Assembly: GCF_041146795.1 (NCBI RefSeq)
Contig: NC_135172.1
Coordinates: 35,883,623-35,947,622 of the forward strand
Length of the DNA: 64,000 nucleotides
Direction of reading: 5' to 3'
From: Maylandia zebra
Lineage: Eukaryota; Chordata; Actinopteri; Cichliformes; Cichlidae
The position numbers and the translations under genes were made by a program. The notes beneath the pieces were generated by a model. The model was not told the DNA's origin. It worked only from the letters and a program-made list of their open reading frames with translations, and made no database searches. Positions 39,601-55,677 of the stretch are shown piece by piece; positions within the stretch are counted from its first letter, which is position 1, and each line of letters opens with the position of its first letter.

Positions 39601-41600
39601 TGTAATTATTAATTATAATAAAACATTAAGTCTGTTTAATAAACCACAAACAAACAAGCATGAACAAAAGTCTGCATCTCCCCCGGTGGCTCACATCTCT
39701 CCATGTTAATTCCTCCATTGAGACAGAAGAAGGTGGAGGTGCATATCCAGATCCTTTTCTTTAAAACACAAGGCACTAGTCTTCAGGGAAGATAGCGCTC
39801 TTCTGGTCAGTCATAGGTATTTAAAATACTGCAACAATTTTGTGCACTTTACCCAATTAAAACTGAATATCAACTAAGGTAGCTCCTTGATTACTATGCA
39901 AAGCAGGGCCTTCTGAAATATTTTATTGTTTTATACACAAGTGAGCTGCTTTACCAGTACCACACACTAACACCAATTAAATAGTATTTAAGCCCTGAAT
40001 TACTGGTTCCACTGGTGGGTGTTTTAGAGCAAATTTTAGCAGCACTAAAATGCACTAAAGAAAAAAACATCAAGTTTGGTTGCAGTAGTAGTAGGTCTCC
40101 CCGTTATTCTATTACATCAACAGCAATAGTTCAAAAGCTTACTTACTTTTTCCACCCTGAGCTATGAATGATTACTTGCTGTTTATGTGTTACGACTTTA
40201 TTTCGATTGTGTTAGTCTAAATTGTGGCTTCGATATGAAAAAAACCCCCCCACATTTTTTTAGCATTAAATACAGAAATATTCTTGTTTCTAAAAGATTG
40301 ACAGACATGACAGGGATTTGCTTAAAACAAAAAGGAACTTATTAAGCTGTCATATTCAGTTAAATGTTCATCCAAAGTTAAACATCAGTAGACAAGTCAA
40401 ATGCTTTAATTCATCATATGGCATTAATCCTTCTTGTCCTGCAGTGCCAGGAACAAATTGTAGCCTTCAGAGATGCGGTTGATGCGAGCCAGCATGCTCT
40501 CCAGCCAGTTCAAGGTAAGTTGCTGAGGCGGTGATGTGGTCACAGGCACATTATGTGGTCCAGGTTGTTGCAACAAAGCAGCAGTGCATAATTACAACAG
40601 GTGGTTGAAGAGTTTTTCTTCTAAAAAACCGCTGAGGTTTGGGGAGTGAGCAACACTGCGAGCAGATGACACTAAGTGAATCACAACATCTCACATTTTC
40701 TTTCCACCCAAACACACTCATACATGCTCATTGGCTCTGCTTTTTCTCTTCATCTATGGTGTCTACCTTTCCATTGGCTGGCCTTATGCAAGAGTGTGTA
40801 TTTTTATGTCTTGCATTAGCTAGTGGGAATAATGCCTCTCACTGAATGGTAGTCTGCTCTGGGGCCTTTTCAGACATTCAGTCACTTCTCTTCTAAGAAT
40901 AACCAATGCGCAGCTTTGCCAAAAGGTTCCTCTCCCTGACTTTTTTTCACAGCGTCCTGTGATTGGTGTCTTTGTACCTCACTCTCTGATACCAAGGCTT
41001 TGGATTAGCAAACTGTGATCCAAATGAGAAAAGCAGCATTGAGAGAAAAGGCAAAGGAGCAGGGATCTGGGGCAAAACTTGGACCTGTGTCAACTCTTCT
41101 CAAAATTATTAAGAGGCCAGAAAAGCTGCTCACTAGAGAATTTCAGGAGTGAGGCAGCAGACAGTTAGGTATGTAACAAAGCAGAATAAAAAATATAGCT
41201 TTTGATCAGGTTTCATGAGGAACCTTTCATGTTCAGTCTGGAGAATTTTAGCCAAAACTGCCTGACAGGTCACCTTAACCAAATGTCGTTTATAATTGCA
41301 GAGACGGAATTGTTTCTAAATTGTAAGTGGCTGTTGTAGACTGCTGTGAAATGTAAGAGATGTATGGACTTTACAGCACCAGACTGAGCACTGTGTTGCT
41401 GTAGGGGCAGATACTACACTAAGGACAAAGGTGTTGTGGTTGTTTAAAGGAGTAGTTAACACAAAAGTTTGATGTTTTTGAAAACATATTAACTTTTGTG
41501 CGAGTTAAATAAGAAGATTTATATTCAGATTGCAGTTGCATTGGGTTACCATAAAAACCTGAAACTGAGGGAATCTGACAGCCTGGTTGTGTCTACATCA
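36621..41600. other. Noncoding interval with one possible terminal exon
   Basis: Apart from the candidate exon at 40424-40522 I see no coding sequence. A run of A's at about 38049-38064 and a CA repeat at 38519-38533 are present. GC-balanced, non-repetitive text at about 37960-38050 could be regulatory. Confidence 0.45.
40424..40522 (-). CDS. Candidate terminal coding exon of an unidentified gene
   Basis: On the minus strand an acceptor CCGCCTCAG is followed by 32 codons and TAA. The peptide runs QLTLNWLESMLARINRISEG, then YNLFLALQDKKD and stop. Codon choice is strikingly gene-like (CTG, GAG, AGC, ATC, AAC, TAC, AAG), and the sequence is helical and hydrophilic. I do not recognise the protein, and I found no upstream exon. 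The opposite strand carries a 70-nt segment (40445-40514) flanked by a good acceptor and a consensus donor AAG|GTAAGT, so the true exon could instead lie on the plus strand. It may be a remnant of a lost gene. Confidence 0.3.
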   Translation of the reverse strand, partial: QLTLNWLESMLARINRISEGYNLFLALQDKKD

Positions 41601-41639
41601 TGGAATATATTGATTATGACTTAGAAGTGTTGAAAATCA

Positions 41640-42430
41640 AAAACCTAAGATCAGTTTTTAAAAAAAGGTTTGAAAATGCAGAAATGTCAGACTTCTGCAC
41701 TCAGTCCTTGGTTGGGACACCTTTGCCATGAATTACTGCATCAGTGCGGCGTGGCGAGGAGGCGATCGGCTTGTGGCACTGCTGAGGTGTTAGCAGCCTG
41801 GATTTTGGTGTTTTTGATCTTCCCCTTGACAATAGCCCAAAGATTCTCTTTGTTGTTCAGGTCAGGAGAGTTAGCTAGCCAATCAAACATTGTAATAACA
41901 TGGTCAGCAAGCCATGTGGTAGTAGTTTTGGCACCATGGGCAGATGCTTAGTCCTGCTAGAAATCAGCGCCTCCATGAAGCTAGTTAGCAGATGGAAGCA
42001 TAAAATCTCCTGGTACGTGACTGCACTGCCCTGTGACTTGATAAAACACACCAGCAAATAACATGGCACCCCAAACCATCACATACTCCGGGAACGTCAC
42101 ACTGGAGTTCAAACACCAAGCCTTTATCCAGACTGTAGGATCTTTATTTCCAAATGAAATGCAAAAAAACCCCAAAAAAACTTTGAGGCACTCATCCTTT
42201 TTGTTTGCACATCTTTACATGCCACAATTTTCCTTTCCAGTCAACTTTCCATTAAAATGCTTCGATACTGCACTCTGCAAACAACCAGCCTTTTTAGCAA
42301 TGACTTTATGTGGCTCAGCTTTCATCATCTGGACAACTGTCAAGTCAACAGTCTTTACCTGCACTGATACAATATTTCTACTGCTTTATGTGTAATTTAC
42401 TCAAACTTGAAATGAAATATTCTAATGATT
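41640..42430 (-). mobile_element. Degenerate Tc1/mariner-type element with internal deletion
   Basis: The text (CTTTGCCATGAATTACTGCA, CGGCGTGGCGAGGAGGCGAT, CAGGTCAGGAGAGTTAGCTA, CACCCCAAACCATCACATAC, CAACTTTCCATTAAAATGCT, TCATCTGGACAACTGTCAAG) corresponds to the antisense of a familiar fish Tc1-like transposase, but about 400 bp of the middle and the frame are lost. Ends are approximate and no TA-flanked inverted repeats could be fixed. Confidence 0.65.
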
Positions 42431-42615
42431 TAAAATACTGGCTCAAAACTCAGACATTAAAGTCCTGGAATATACATTATTTTCTCTTTTTTTGTGTGTG
42501 AGAAGTCAAGCATTGGTTTTTGATGCCCTGAATGGCAGCCTGAGACACCAGGAAATAGTAGCAAGTTGGGTTAATATGTTGCATCCATAGACTGTATGCA
42601 TTGGCTAACTCCTGA

Positions 42616-42660
42616 TTGGTGGTAAGTAACCTATGCTATTCATAGGTTACTTACCACCAA
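42616..42660. repeat. Perfect 20-bp inverted repeat with 5-nt loop
   Basis: TTGGTGGTAAGTAACCTATG (42616-42635) is followed by CTATT and then its exact reverse complement (42641-42660). It is not AT-only and not part of a repeat I recognise, so it stands out. It could fold as a cruciform or an RNA hairpin. Confidence 0.9.
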
Positions 42661-43013
42661 ACTACAGATTAGACTTCACAGATGGCCTTTTGCTACTGTT
42701 AACTATGCAGAAAGGTATAATATCTATTAAATAACTGCAACAAATACTCCAACAAACAGTTCTAGTTCTTTGACTCATATTATCTGGGCTGAAGTCTGGC
42801 AGACAGCTCGTGGCTTAGGCTTTGTCACTGGCTTATCAGAGCAGTATAACTTTTAGTCTTAAAACAATTTATCTTTAATGATTTTTAGAGATAAAAAAGT
42901 ACTTCCTATACAGCTGACACAAAAGCAGGAAATTAACTGCAGAGAACAAAATATTTCTATTGATTTGTTTGTTTTATACCAGACAGTCAACACTTTTGGA
43001 GACAGCCTTTAAG

Positions 43014-43159
43014 CAGGGGTAGGCAAATCATTTTCCCAAGAGTCCCCACGAGAACCTGAGACCATTGTGGTGGGTTTTATCTCTTTATAAGCTTGTTGGT
43101 GAATCCCTGCACAACAGTTTCTCATGTGGCCCCTTGGGAAAATTAATTACGCACTCTTG
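43014..43159. mobile_element. Small hAT-type MITE (146 bp)
   Basis: The left end CAGGGGTAGGCAAATCATTT, then TCCCAAGAG, mirrors the right end TTTTCCCAAGGGGCCACATG when that is read on the other strand. Flanking octamers CCTTTAAG and CATTAGAG agree only in part, so any target duplication is eroded. There is no coding capacity. Confidence 0.6.
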
Positions 43160-46000
43160 CATTAGAGGAGCTGTAGTTTTTGGTACATGGGTTTCATTTT
43201 TCAGAGGTTGCTGCTAGGTAGAAATCTTAAAAGCACCCCAGAAACCCCCCTAAAGGCACATCTAAAGCTTTTTGAAACATCACGTCTTGTTTGTTTAATC
43301 TGTGCAAAAACTGAAGTGTAAAGACCCTTTTTCTCAGCTAACAAGAGGTTACGTTTTTCTTGGCGGGAGCAGAACACAGCATACTTGCCAGACCACTAGT
43401 GGAAACCTATATTTACATACATACAGGGAGTTGTGTCAGTCATCTCATGTAATTTTAAATATTCAAGTAACATATCCCAGGTAACATTTATTAAGCCAGT
43501 GCCATTATATCAGCCACTTTTCCCCCAACAAGTTTTAAACCTAATTTCTACTTTTTTACAGAAGTTTTTTCAGGGCAGTTCACTCACAAAGCACTTATAA
43601 AATCACAAACTAAAAAAGCCAAGTTAAAAACTCATCCTAAATGTTTTTTCTTTAATTTATCATTCATATTCACAGTTATTACAATGATAATGTGTCGAGG
43701 CTGTCAAAATTAATTAAACATGCACAACTTTCCTCACAAAAAAAGCACTGACCTTCTCTTGTTGGTTTCGGCTCAAATAAGTTGACTATAAGTTAACAAA
43801 GACAGAAGCTAAAATTTTGGGAGACAATCAGCATGAGCTATAACCCCAAGACATTCAAAAAAGTAAATAATAAACTATACTTTTGTGTCATCCCCTAAAC
43901 CTAAAATAGAAACTTTGACTGTGAGTGATGTACAGTGGCTTTAAAATAAAAAGAAACCCTCGATATGGGACTCAAGGTTTCCTTTGCCTCTTAATCAAAT
44001 TTTCTTTAAATGACTCGTGGGTGAACTAATCTGGGGTTACACAGTCACGTGCACTATACTGATAAGTCATTGTGTGGTCTACAAAAAAAACACTTGCTTT
44101 AATTGTCATGCATGTGGATTTCATATTAGGATGTGCAATCGCTGCTTCATATGGGGTCAAAATATGAAAGAACAAAGTGCAGAATTGGTCCAGGTGGCAA
44201 AATCACTTGTTGCAGTGTCCCGCTGGAACTAATAAGGCAGTCCATTTTCACCCTCTAAATCCCCTGCATTGGCTAAAATGACTGATTTACAACTAAGACG
44301 TTGACCAAACTCACATAATTATGTATGTATTATATTTTACTCTTGTACAGCTGTTCTGTGTGAAGGGTGCAATAGTTTCCCATCCTGTTCGCACAAAGAA
44401 CATGGGCCTGCTTGTATTAAGTCTCACAGGTAAGAGTCAAAGCCAGAACTCTGCTTTGGCTCATTAGGACGATAATCAGATTTGAGGCCTGAAGTCTGTA
44501 AAACTATACTGTTAACAATATTATTCTGATTTAAAGTGTAGTTATCAAGGCTGATTTGCCGGAGTTACCTAAATTTACTTTCACTTGCAGCATTGTGAGG
44601 GCTAAGATATACAGTAGAGATTTAGAAGGCAGTTTATGATTGTGTGTTTAGTCGGTCATTTCTCTATTTATGATTAATGCTTTATCTGCACACACAAGAG
44701 CAATAAAAAGTCAAGAAGAGGGGTTTGAAGTAACATTTGTTTCACATTTCTCTGTATTTCTCCTCACGTCTACAAATGACATTGGGCTGACTTTTTTAAG
44801 TCTGCTTAAAAATATTAATTATACTGTACACTGAAACCTTTTTTCACTGTATTTGTTTCTCCTTTATTCTCTAATGTGTTAGCTAAAAATAGGGGGTCAA
44901 CTTCCTAATGTGCTTGTGATGTAAAAAAGCTGGCGACAAAGTCTCCAGAAATTATTCAACTCAAAAATATACCAAAGTTCATCTGAAGCAAACATGAAGC
45001 TTTATCAGTCCAAGTGACAAAGAAATGATATAACATTTTTTATATAAAATCCTCCTGAAATTTTGAAGGCAGGCAAAAGTTACATGACAGCAAGAATGAC
45101 ATATAAAAATATATCTGATTTTTTTTTTAATTAAATGAGTCCTAATTTTATTTTATATGTTAGATTGCAAGGGGTCATTCGTTCAGTTGTAGATTTTATA
45201 CTTGAAAAGCTGCGTTTGAAGTTTCCCATTTTACCCATGAGACAATTATGCAACAGTGATCTTCCCTTGAAGAAAACGCTGCTGCTTTGCTGTCACAAAG
45301 AATAATTACAATATAAGTGCATGATGTAGTGTATGAAACTATCCTCTGCAAGTAGCACACATGGGCCAGGACACACTTCTCAAAATCAAACCATGATTGT
45401 GAAAAGTTGTGGAAGAGTGATTTTGAGTGAGAGAGCATTTGTATCCATGGCAAAGGCTTTAGATGTTATGTGAAAACCATTCTGTGTCATGCGTTCACAT
45501 GGAATACATATTACTTACATATGTAGGATGAAAAAGTACATCGAGGTGTGTCCTGAGGGACCACCAAACAACCTCTAACCTGCAGTCAGGGAATAGGTTA
45601 ATGTAACTGTAGCTTTTCTTAAGTACATGCCAAGGATTTTTTTTTTCAAGGGGACATTTCTGCTTTTAGAAAACAAAGTGCACTGACTGCAAGATCAAAA
45701 CATGTGCGTGAATAAGATTAATGTGTAAGACTGTGATTAAACGCTTGGTTTAAAAGATTTTGAAGGGCCTGTTTTTATTAGATTTCTGTAGATCAGGTCT
45801 ACCAATTTACCCGCAAATAAGCCGATTTTTTCGTGACAGGATCTAGTTTATATTTCATCTCATAAGGTGTTTAATTATAAAGTCAACTCATTGATGAATG
45901 CGGTGTTTATGGATTTGCAACCAAATAGTTGCAGGCTAAGTAACTTAACAAGTATTCGGTTTCAACTTGGCTCCAGGCTGAACGCTCCGCCTGCTCTCAC
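43160..46000. other. Noncoding interval just upstream of fgf8b
   Basis: No convincing coding exon. A 79-nt segment at 44351-44429 has an acceptor (CTTGTACAG) and donor (CACAG|GTAAGA) on the plus strand and is open in two frames; it could be a noncoding upstream exon of fgf8b or chance. Otherwise AT-rich with no recognised repeats. Confidence 0.4.
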
Positions 46001-46701
46001 CGAGGATATTGACTTTCCCGCAAGTTAAAGTATTTAAATGTAGAGGGAGACAGATGCTGTATGCGGACTGGAGGCAACCACAAGAAATACACGTGTGGGA
46101 GGAAGGTTGAAGCAGGAGCTTTACTATCTGCGCATCTTATAGAAAGACAGTTGTGGTGACATTGCTTGAAAACTTTAAGCAAACTGAGCGGCGCTAGTAT
46201 TCGTGATATTCATTCACTAGTTTTCCTTCATATCGAATCACCTTTCTTTTTAGGAAACCCACGGTAGGCTACGCATCTTATCGCTGGTGCGTAAAGATCT
46301 GTGCGTAAAACTAAAACTCTTCACTGCGGTGGCAAAGCAAGTCAAGTGGGATTCATTCTACTTTAAATCTTCATTGTTGAACAACTGAGTGTCACAAAGA
46401 GGATTTAATGGAGGTGGTTTGGTGAAAGCGACGCTTTCTCGGGACTTTAAAGTTTGGATTAACGCTTTTAAATCGTCCATTTTTTCCCCCTATCCTATAA
46501 GTAGAATGGAGCGTAGATGCCGTACCTGTATGGGACCCTGACAGTTTTGGATCTCTTAATTGCCACGGGTATCACTTTCTATGCGTAACAAGAGGGGGAT
46601 AAAACTGAGCTGAAATCCCCTTCAGGAGCAACTTTATTTCCGAGAGCTTCCAGCAGCGAATCAGTGGAGTATTCATGAAGCAATATTTGAACTATTACAA
46701 G
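46000..46701 (+). promoter_or_regulatory. fgf8b: fgf8b promoter and 5' untranslated region (approximate)
   Basis: The 700 bp before the fgf8b start lose the AT-rich texture of the desert. They contain repeated TGCGTAA/GTGCGTAAA words near 46286-46310 and no upstream coding exon. The transcription start was not located and no clear TATA box was assigned. Confidence 0.4.
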
Positions 46702-49693
46702 ATGAGGCTGAGAACTTCGAGGTTAGGTTATCTGTAAGTAAAACATCTTTTTTCATGTAGCTCTCTGTGTAAATCATACATTCTGAGCAACAAGTTAAAG
46801 CTTTTAATTGATTTTGTCTTTGCCGCAGGTTACTTCAGTTCACGGCGCTTTGCTTTTACGCACAGGTAACGCACACTTTCACTTCAATAAAAAAATACAC
46901 TAACGCTGCATAAAGTTCTATAGGCTAATTAATTTGAACAAAACTTAACAGGTACCAAAGGCGCAGTGCTTAGCAGCTTATAGCCCACTCCCTCCACCTC
47001 TCCAATAGGCTGCAATAACAATGAAAACATTTTATTATGAGTGCTATGGCAATTGGCAACAATTCAAACATCTTGAAAAGCGGTAAGCTCCAGCCTAAAA
47101 GGTAATTGTTAAAACACATGTGGACGGCGAACGGCTGAAATGAGGGGAAAAGAGAAAGTCATGAAGGGGTGAAAGATCAACGGTGGTAAAAAAAAAAACA
47201 ACCTACAGAGTGAAATGTCATCCACGAGGTTTCTTGAAAGCATCTCCGAAAAGACTCAAAATAACCCAATTTTATTTTGGGTTTATTTAAAAATGACTAA
47301 TGCTATGATGAACTGTTGGCAGGGGCCTTGGCTCAGTGACTTGACGGGCTTTTTATTTCCAGACAGGTGAAATAAATATTTTGCCTTGACGTGTTCGGGG
47401 TGTTTTTTTTCTCGACAGAACACCGTGCAGTCCCCTCCGAATTTCAAGCACCACGTTACCGAGCAGAGCCGGCTATCGGACCGGATGAGCCGCAGGCTGA
47501 CCCGAACCTACCAGCTGTACAGTCGCACCAGCGGGAAACACGTCCAGGTCCTGGCCAACAAGAGGGTGAACGCCAACGGAGAAGACGGAGCGGCACACGG
47601 TTAGATACAAGTGATCGCTAAATAAGACCAGCAGGGAGGACTAAATCTTATAGTTAAAAAAACAAAAATATATTTATATATTTTGGGGATTTATTTTTAA
47701 ATAGTTGCTGAATAGTCTCACTTAACCATTAACCTTTCCAAATTTACGCATGCGATAATGTATTTAGGCTCACTGTAGTTTATGCAATAAATAGGTAGTT
47801 AAACGATGCACATATGTTAATCCGTTCAGGGGAATCACTTTTTATTGTCTCTAAAATGATCGAGCGACTTTACTTCTTCAAGCCCGTGTATTATGGCCAG
47901 ATCAGTCAAACCCCATGACAGTTAAAGGCCATCGTTTCTTACATTTCAGTGCCTTTAAACCTCAGGAAAACAGTAAAATACGAAACATGTTCACCTTACA
48001 AACACCGGAATTGTTTAAGTTCAATGGCGCGCAGGACGGTGTTGAAAAGCAGCATAAATTATGTCATTTTTGGCCGCCTGTGGAAAACCGTTTGAGCCAG
48101 TAGAAACAGAAGCCACAGTTGCAAACATTGTTAGTGGCATCAGTGTTGCCATCTTTTATGTCTTGTGCAGATGAATTCTTTCTTAGTGTGTTGGTGTTGC
48201 AGAAAGTCTGTGACACCTGTTATGATGGACTTCAGCAGGGACATTTTTCTTAACATTTAACTGGAGGAAAAAAGATCTTAAACTTAAAAGGAAACATAAT
48301 TTCTGTCACCAAAATTTTGGTGCGTCTAGGCATCTTTCCACCACAACCGCCACCATCCATCCACCTCTCAATGCATGATGCCTGCTACTTGGAGGCTGGT
48401 TTTATGAGGAATTTTCATTGCTTTACACTCAATGTATGACTCAGTTTACAAGGAGCGGTGAAGTCAGCATCTTCACTTTATACCTTTTCCTCTCCAGTCC
48501 TCTCCTGTGTGCACTTTTGTCTTTTAAATTTCTTTTGCCTAGACTCACATTCACAGAGAGAACAAGAGTCAGCCATGCATACACTCTCCACACATCCTAA
48601 GTGGGTGTCACTGTTGTAACTGGCCCAAATCTGACCGTTGCTCTGTGCTCGGTGGTTGTGTCTCTGACCGCAGTATTCACTCTCTCCTTTATCCCCAGTC
48701 TGTGCTGCATCACAGCACAGCATTTACAGACATTCGAAAACAATCACGCCGTACAAAATCACTATCATTTGATGCTATTTTGGAAGGTTAGCATGCTTTG
48801 TTAAAGGTGGCTGCTGGATTACAAAAAAGGGCTTAGAGAGAATTTATGTCATCTTTAGTAGACTGGTCATGATTTTTTTTTTTTAGAAGACTTTGATTTT
48901 CTTTAATGCTGATGATAAATTTTCATATTCTTTCTGCCATGCATTAAAAAAACCCAGAAAAAAGAAATGCAGAGGTCGTTTGTCTGCATGCTTGCACCGT
49001 GACCAGACTGTATCATCTCATTATACGCATTTGCTTTCTTTGTCTATGCAGCTAAACTGGAAGTGGAGACGGATTCTTTTGGAAGTCGCATTCGTATTAA
49101 AGGGGTGAAGACAGGATATTACATATGTATGAACAAGAAGGGGAAGTTGATCGGCAAGGTAATCTGGAAATAATAGTTCTGTGGCTGCATAAGACGACAG
49201 CGACATTGTGAAGTGTTCCTTGGAAATGTATTTTGCAGATTTCAAGCTTATGGCAATACATTGTTGAGACTCATTCAAAGCCGGAACAAATTCGGTTTTG
49301 AGAGATATTTCATTGTCTGGAAATAAAGATGGTGTTTCTGATTCCTGGAGATTGTCCAAATGTGTCTCAGCTTCTCGTGTCTTTTTCTTTCCTCAGCGGA
49401 AAGGGCGAGGCAAGGACTGCATCTTCACCGAGATTGTTCTGGAAAACAACTACACTGCACTCCAGAACGCCAAGTACGAGGGCTGGTACATGGCTTTTAC
49501 ACGCAAGGGCCGCCCCAGGAAGGCCTCCAAGACCAAGCAACACCAGAGGGAGGCCCACTTCATGAAGCGTCTACCCAGGGGGCACTTGCTGAGTGAGAAG
49601 AGACCGTTTGATGTTCTTCCTCTCCCTGTCCCCGCGCACCCTTTCAACAAGCGGACTAAACATTCCCACCACCAGCGCTCAGGGGGACGCTGA
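46702..49693 (+). CDS. fgf8b: Fibroblast growth factor 8 family, probably fgf8b (5 exons)
   Basis: This is a secreted ligand for FGF receptors that patterns the mid-hindbrain, limbs and other organizers in vertebrates. Exons are 46702-46733, 46829-46865, 47419-47599, 49052-49158 and 49397-49693; phases join exactly to give 217 aa. The first 23 residues form a signal peptide ([19 protein letters not shown]...YAQ). The FGF8-specific N-terminal arm follows, with PPNF ending at Phe32, the residue that contacts the receptor in FGF8b-type isoforms. The beta-trefoil core carries [29 protein letters not shown] and [18 protein letters not shown], with an N-glycosylation site NYT at residue 137. A basic tail ends HHQRSGGR. 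The NTVQSPPNF start and [10 protein letters not shown] tail fit fish fgf8b better than fgf8a. Position next to dpcd and poll supports FGF8 rather than FGF17 or FGF18. Confidence 0.93.
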
Positions 49694-50231
49694 GGACTGA
49701 AACCACTGAGGGAGAACCGTGGATGAACCAGCACAGAAGAACCACTACAAGAGAAAACCATGTGCTTCATGCAAACTAACTTTTCCTGTCAAGTGCCAAT
49801 ACACTTTTTGCCTCATTTTTGGATTCGATATATAATTTTTTGTTGTTTTTTGTACTGGCTTGTATGTAAACATTGACTATCTAATCTGTTAGATTTTTTT
49901 CCAATTCAGACAAACTGTAGAACGCTTATTTTCTTATTAAATCAGGAGGCATTTAAAGTACAGGAGAGCTCAACAATAATTTCACGAATGAAAACCCTTT
50001 GTTAGAAGTTAGTCAGCTCAGCAACAAAGAATGTTTAAATGAGTATAATGAAGCTAGACACGGCAGCTATCTGTGGTTACAGCATCTGACTTTCAGCTGA
50101 CATGCTATCTTGCCTTTATGAGGCCATTTTGGAGACTATGTAACCTGTTTTTTTTCTACATATATAAATATATTTTTACTGTAAAAATGTAAATTACATC
50201 AAATGATGGAAATATTTATTGTAGAGTGTAT

Positions 50232-50237
50232 ATTAAA
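50232..50237 (+). terminator. fgf8b: Likely fgf8b polyadenylation signal (ATTAAA)
   Basis: The variant signal ATTAAA lies about 540 bp after the stop codon, at the end of an AT-rich 3' UTR with TTTTT and ATTTA-type runs. A GT-rich segment (TGGTTTTCTCTTGTGTGTTT) follows. An earlier ATTAAA at about 49936 is an alternative. Confidence 0.45.
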
Positions 50238-50259
50238 ACCACTAAAGAACGACATCACA

Positions 50260-52256
50260 GGCTGCTCTGGTTTTCTCTTGTGTGTTTATATTGGGATGGA
50301 AAGCTAGCGTGCGATGCTGGTATCCCCCCAAAACTGCAGTTCTCTCCACCTTCTTCTTCAAGCTGGAGACCCAGATAACTGAGAGGCAATATCTGTGACA
50401 GGCTACTGAATTCAATGTGCTCAGCAAGTGAGACTTGGGCCTGAATGGCCCAAGCTATGCATTAAAAGCGATGAGGTCAGCCCACCATTTTGGCCCAAAC
50501 AAAGGTTACCACCATGTAGTTGCATTTCTCACGATCGCACACCGTAACCCTCTGATCAAATGGGCCCTTTGTGAAACCTCATATAAAAGGGCATGTTATA
50601 CAATAGTGGGTTCGAATAATAACACGAGGAGGGGTCAGTTATCAAAAAGGAAGCCAGTCACACAGGGAGGGGTAAGGGGTTTTGAGGGGGGGGAGGTGGC
50701 GAGGCAGCGAAGAGGGAGTTGAGGGGTTGCAGAAAAAGCACCAGGGCTTGTGTGGCAAACTGTGGCATCAACTGAAAGAGGGGGAATGGCTGGGAATAGG
50801 CATTCGGCAATGAAAGGGAGGCAGGAAAGAAACCCTCTTCCCAGAAGCAGCTGAGCATGACCATCAGAGGCCAAATGACAGGGGAGGAAGAAGACCCTGA
50901 ACAGAGCTCCCACAATGTTGGAGCTGGATGTCCAATTTGTTAGCTGTTTTGACAGTAGATGAAACTCTGAGAACAGTTAATTATTAAAGAAAATTAAGAC
51001 TTCTAAATGAACGCTACTCAGCAGCAGAAACCTTCATTATGTTTAAGATAATCAGAATCAACATTTGGCACCAAGACCGAACTATCAAACGCTACGTACG
51101 AATTTATTTTTGTCATTTTGACAGTCAGGCCCCTCACAAGAATTTACAAAGCGACAGGGCCAGCTGGTTTTGAAATGTTTTCTTATATTCTTGTTCTTTC
51201 CATCTGGATGAAGACAAAGCACAATAGTGAGGGAGAGAGACCTGTGGTTTTGTCTCTGCTTTCTGCACTTGCTCTCTGGGTTTGGACAAGTGGTAAAAAA
51301 TGCAAGGAATCACAGGGTTCAAACAATCTATATTTAAATGCCATTGTCTCCTTTAAACACACTACTTCTTTTGTTGTCCACTGTCTAAGTATTCCTCACC
51401 AGCCAACAATTTTTCAATTTTTCTTTAATTGAACTCGGATTAAAGAAAAAAAAATAGAGAAATACCCAACTTTAATAAACCTCATTCAGCGTACAGTATA
51501 CACAAACATTTCAGTTTCTCAAAGATATAAAATCTCAGCTTCACATTCCTTCACGTTAAACAAACAAACAAACAAACACAAATTTCATAGAAATTTGAAA
51601 TAAAGCTCTGCAAAAACAGTTGCATCTAATTCTTACTTATGTCTACGGCACTTTGGACATAGACCACTAAGTCAGAATCGCCTTCTCTTGTAAAGGGAAA
51701 TGGTAACGCAAGTTTCAGTAATGGCTTTCAGGGTGGCCCACTACATACAAGGAACATGAGGGTATTCATTTAACACAAATGGGATGTCCTCGTAACTGTG
51801 ACCTCGGAACGAACAGGGATGAAGCCTTGTGTGTTTTGAGTGTTTTACAAGGACATCAATGGAAGGAGGCCGGTAGGTTATGTGACCCCCCCAACAAAAC
51901 TTCTCCACAGTAGGTTTGGTAAAAAGAAGCAAAAACAGATTCTGACATTATTTTTTGTCAGCCAAAGAATTTGGGTTAAAAATTAAACCACAAAGTTTTT
52001 AAATCTACTAATAATATATTTTACTAAATATCACTGTATCAAACATAAATGGCTGGACACATTTCCAGACATATAATTCCACCAAATTAATTAAGACAAT
52101 TAGACATTAAGCTAAGGGACAAGGCACAGTGAATCTTAATGAAGGGATTAAGTACAGAAGAAATAAATGAGAGCTCATACGTGACTGGAAAATGATGCTG
52201 CGAGGTTCTGCTCTAAATGCAACCCAGAATTATTCCCTGGCTCCCACAGGCAGAAT
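50260..52256. other. Convergent intergenic region between fgf8b and dpcd
   Basis: About 2 kb with no coding exon. It contains a G-rich block (50605-50720), an (AAAC)n run at about 51558-51577 and AT-rich text. FBXW4, which lies next to FGF8 in mammals, is not present here. Confidence 0.5.
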
Positions 52257-55652
<3,396 letters not shown>

Positions 55653-55677
55653 GTTTCAAACAAATGTTTCTATAGAG

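Noticed and set aside
44351-44429. 79-nt exon-like segment on the plus strand
   Set aside because: Acceptor and donor look good but no coding resemblance or linked exon was found; kept only as a note in the interval entry.
46702-49693. FGF17, FGF18 or FGF24 as the identity of the growth factor
   Set aside because: The NTVQSPPNF arm, the [17 protein letters not shown] core and linkage to dpcd and poll fit FGF8; FGF18 differs at several of these positions.
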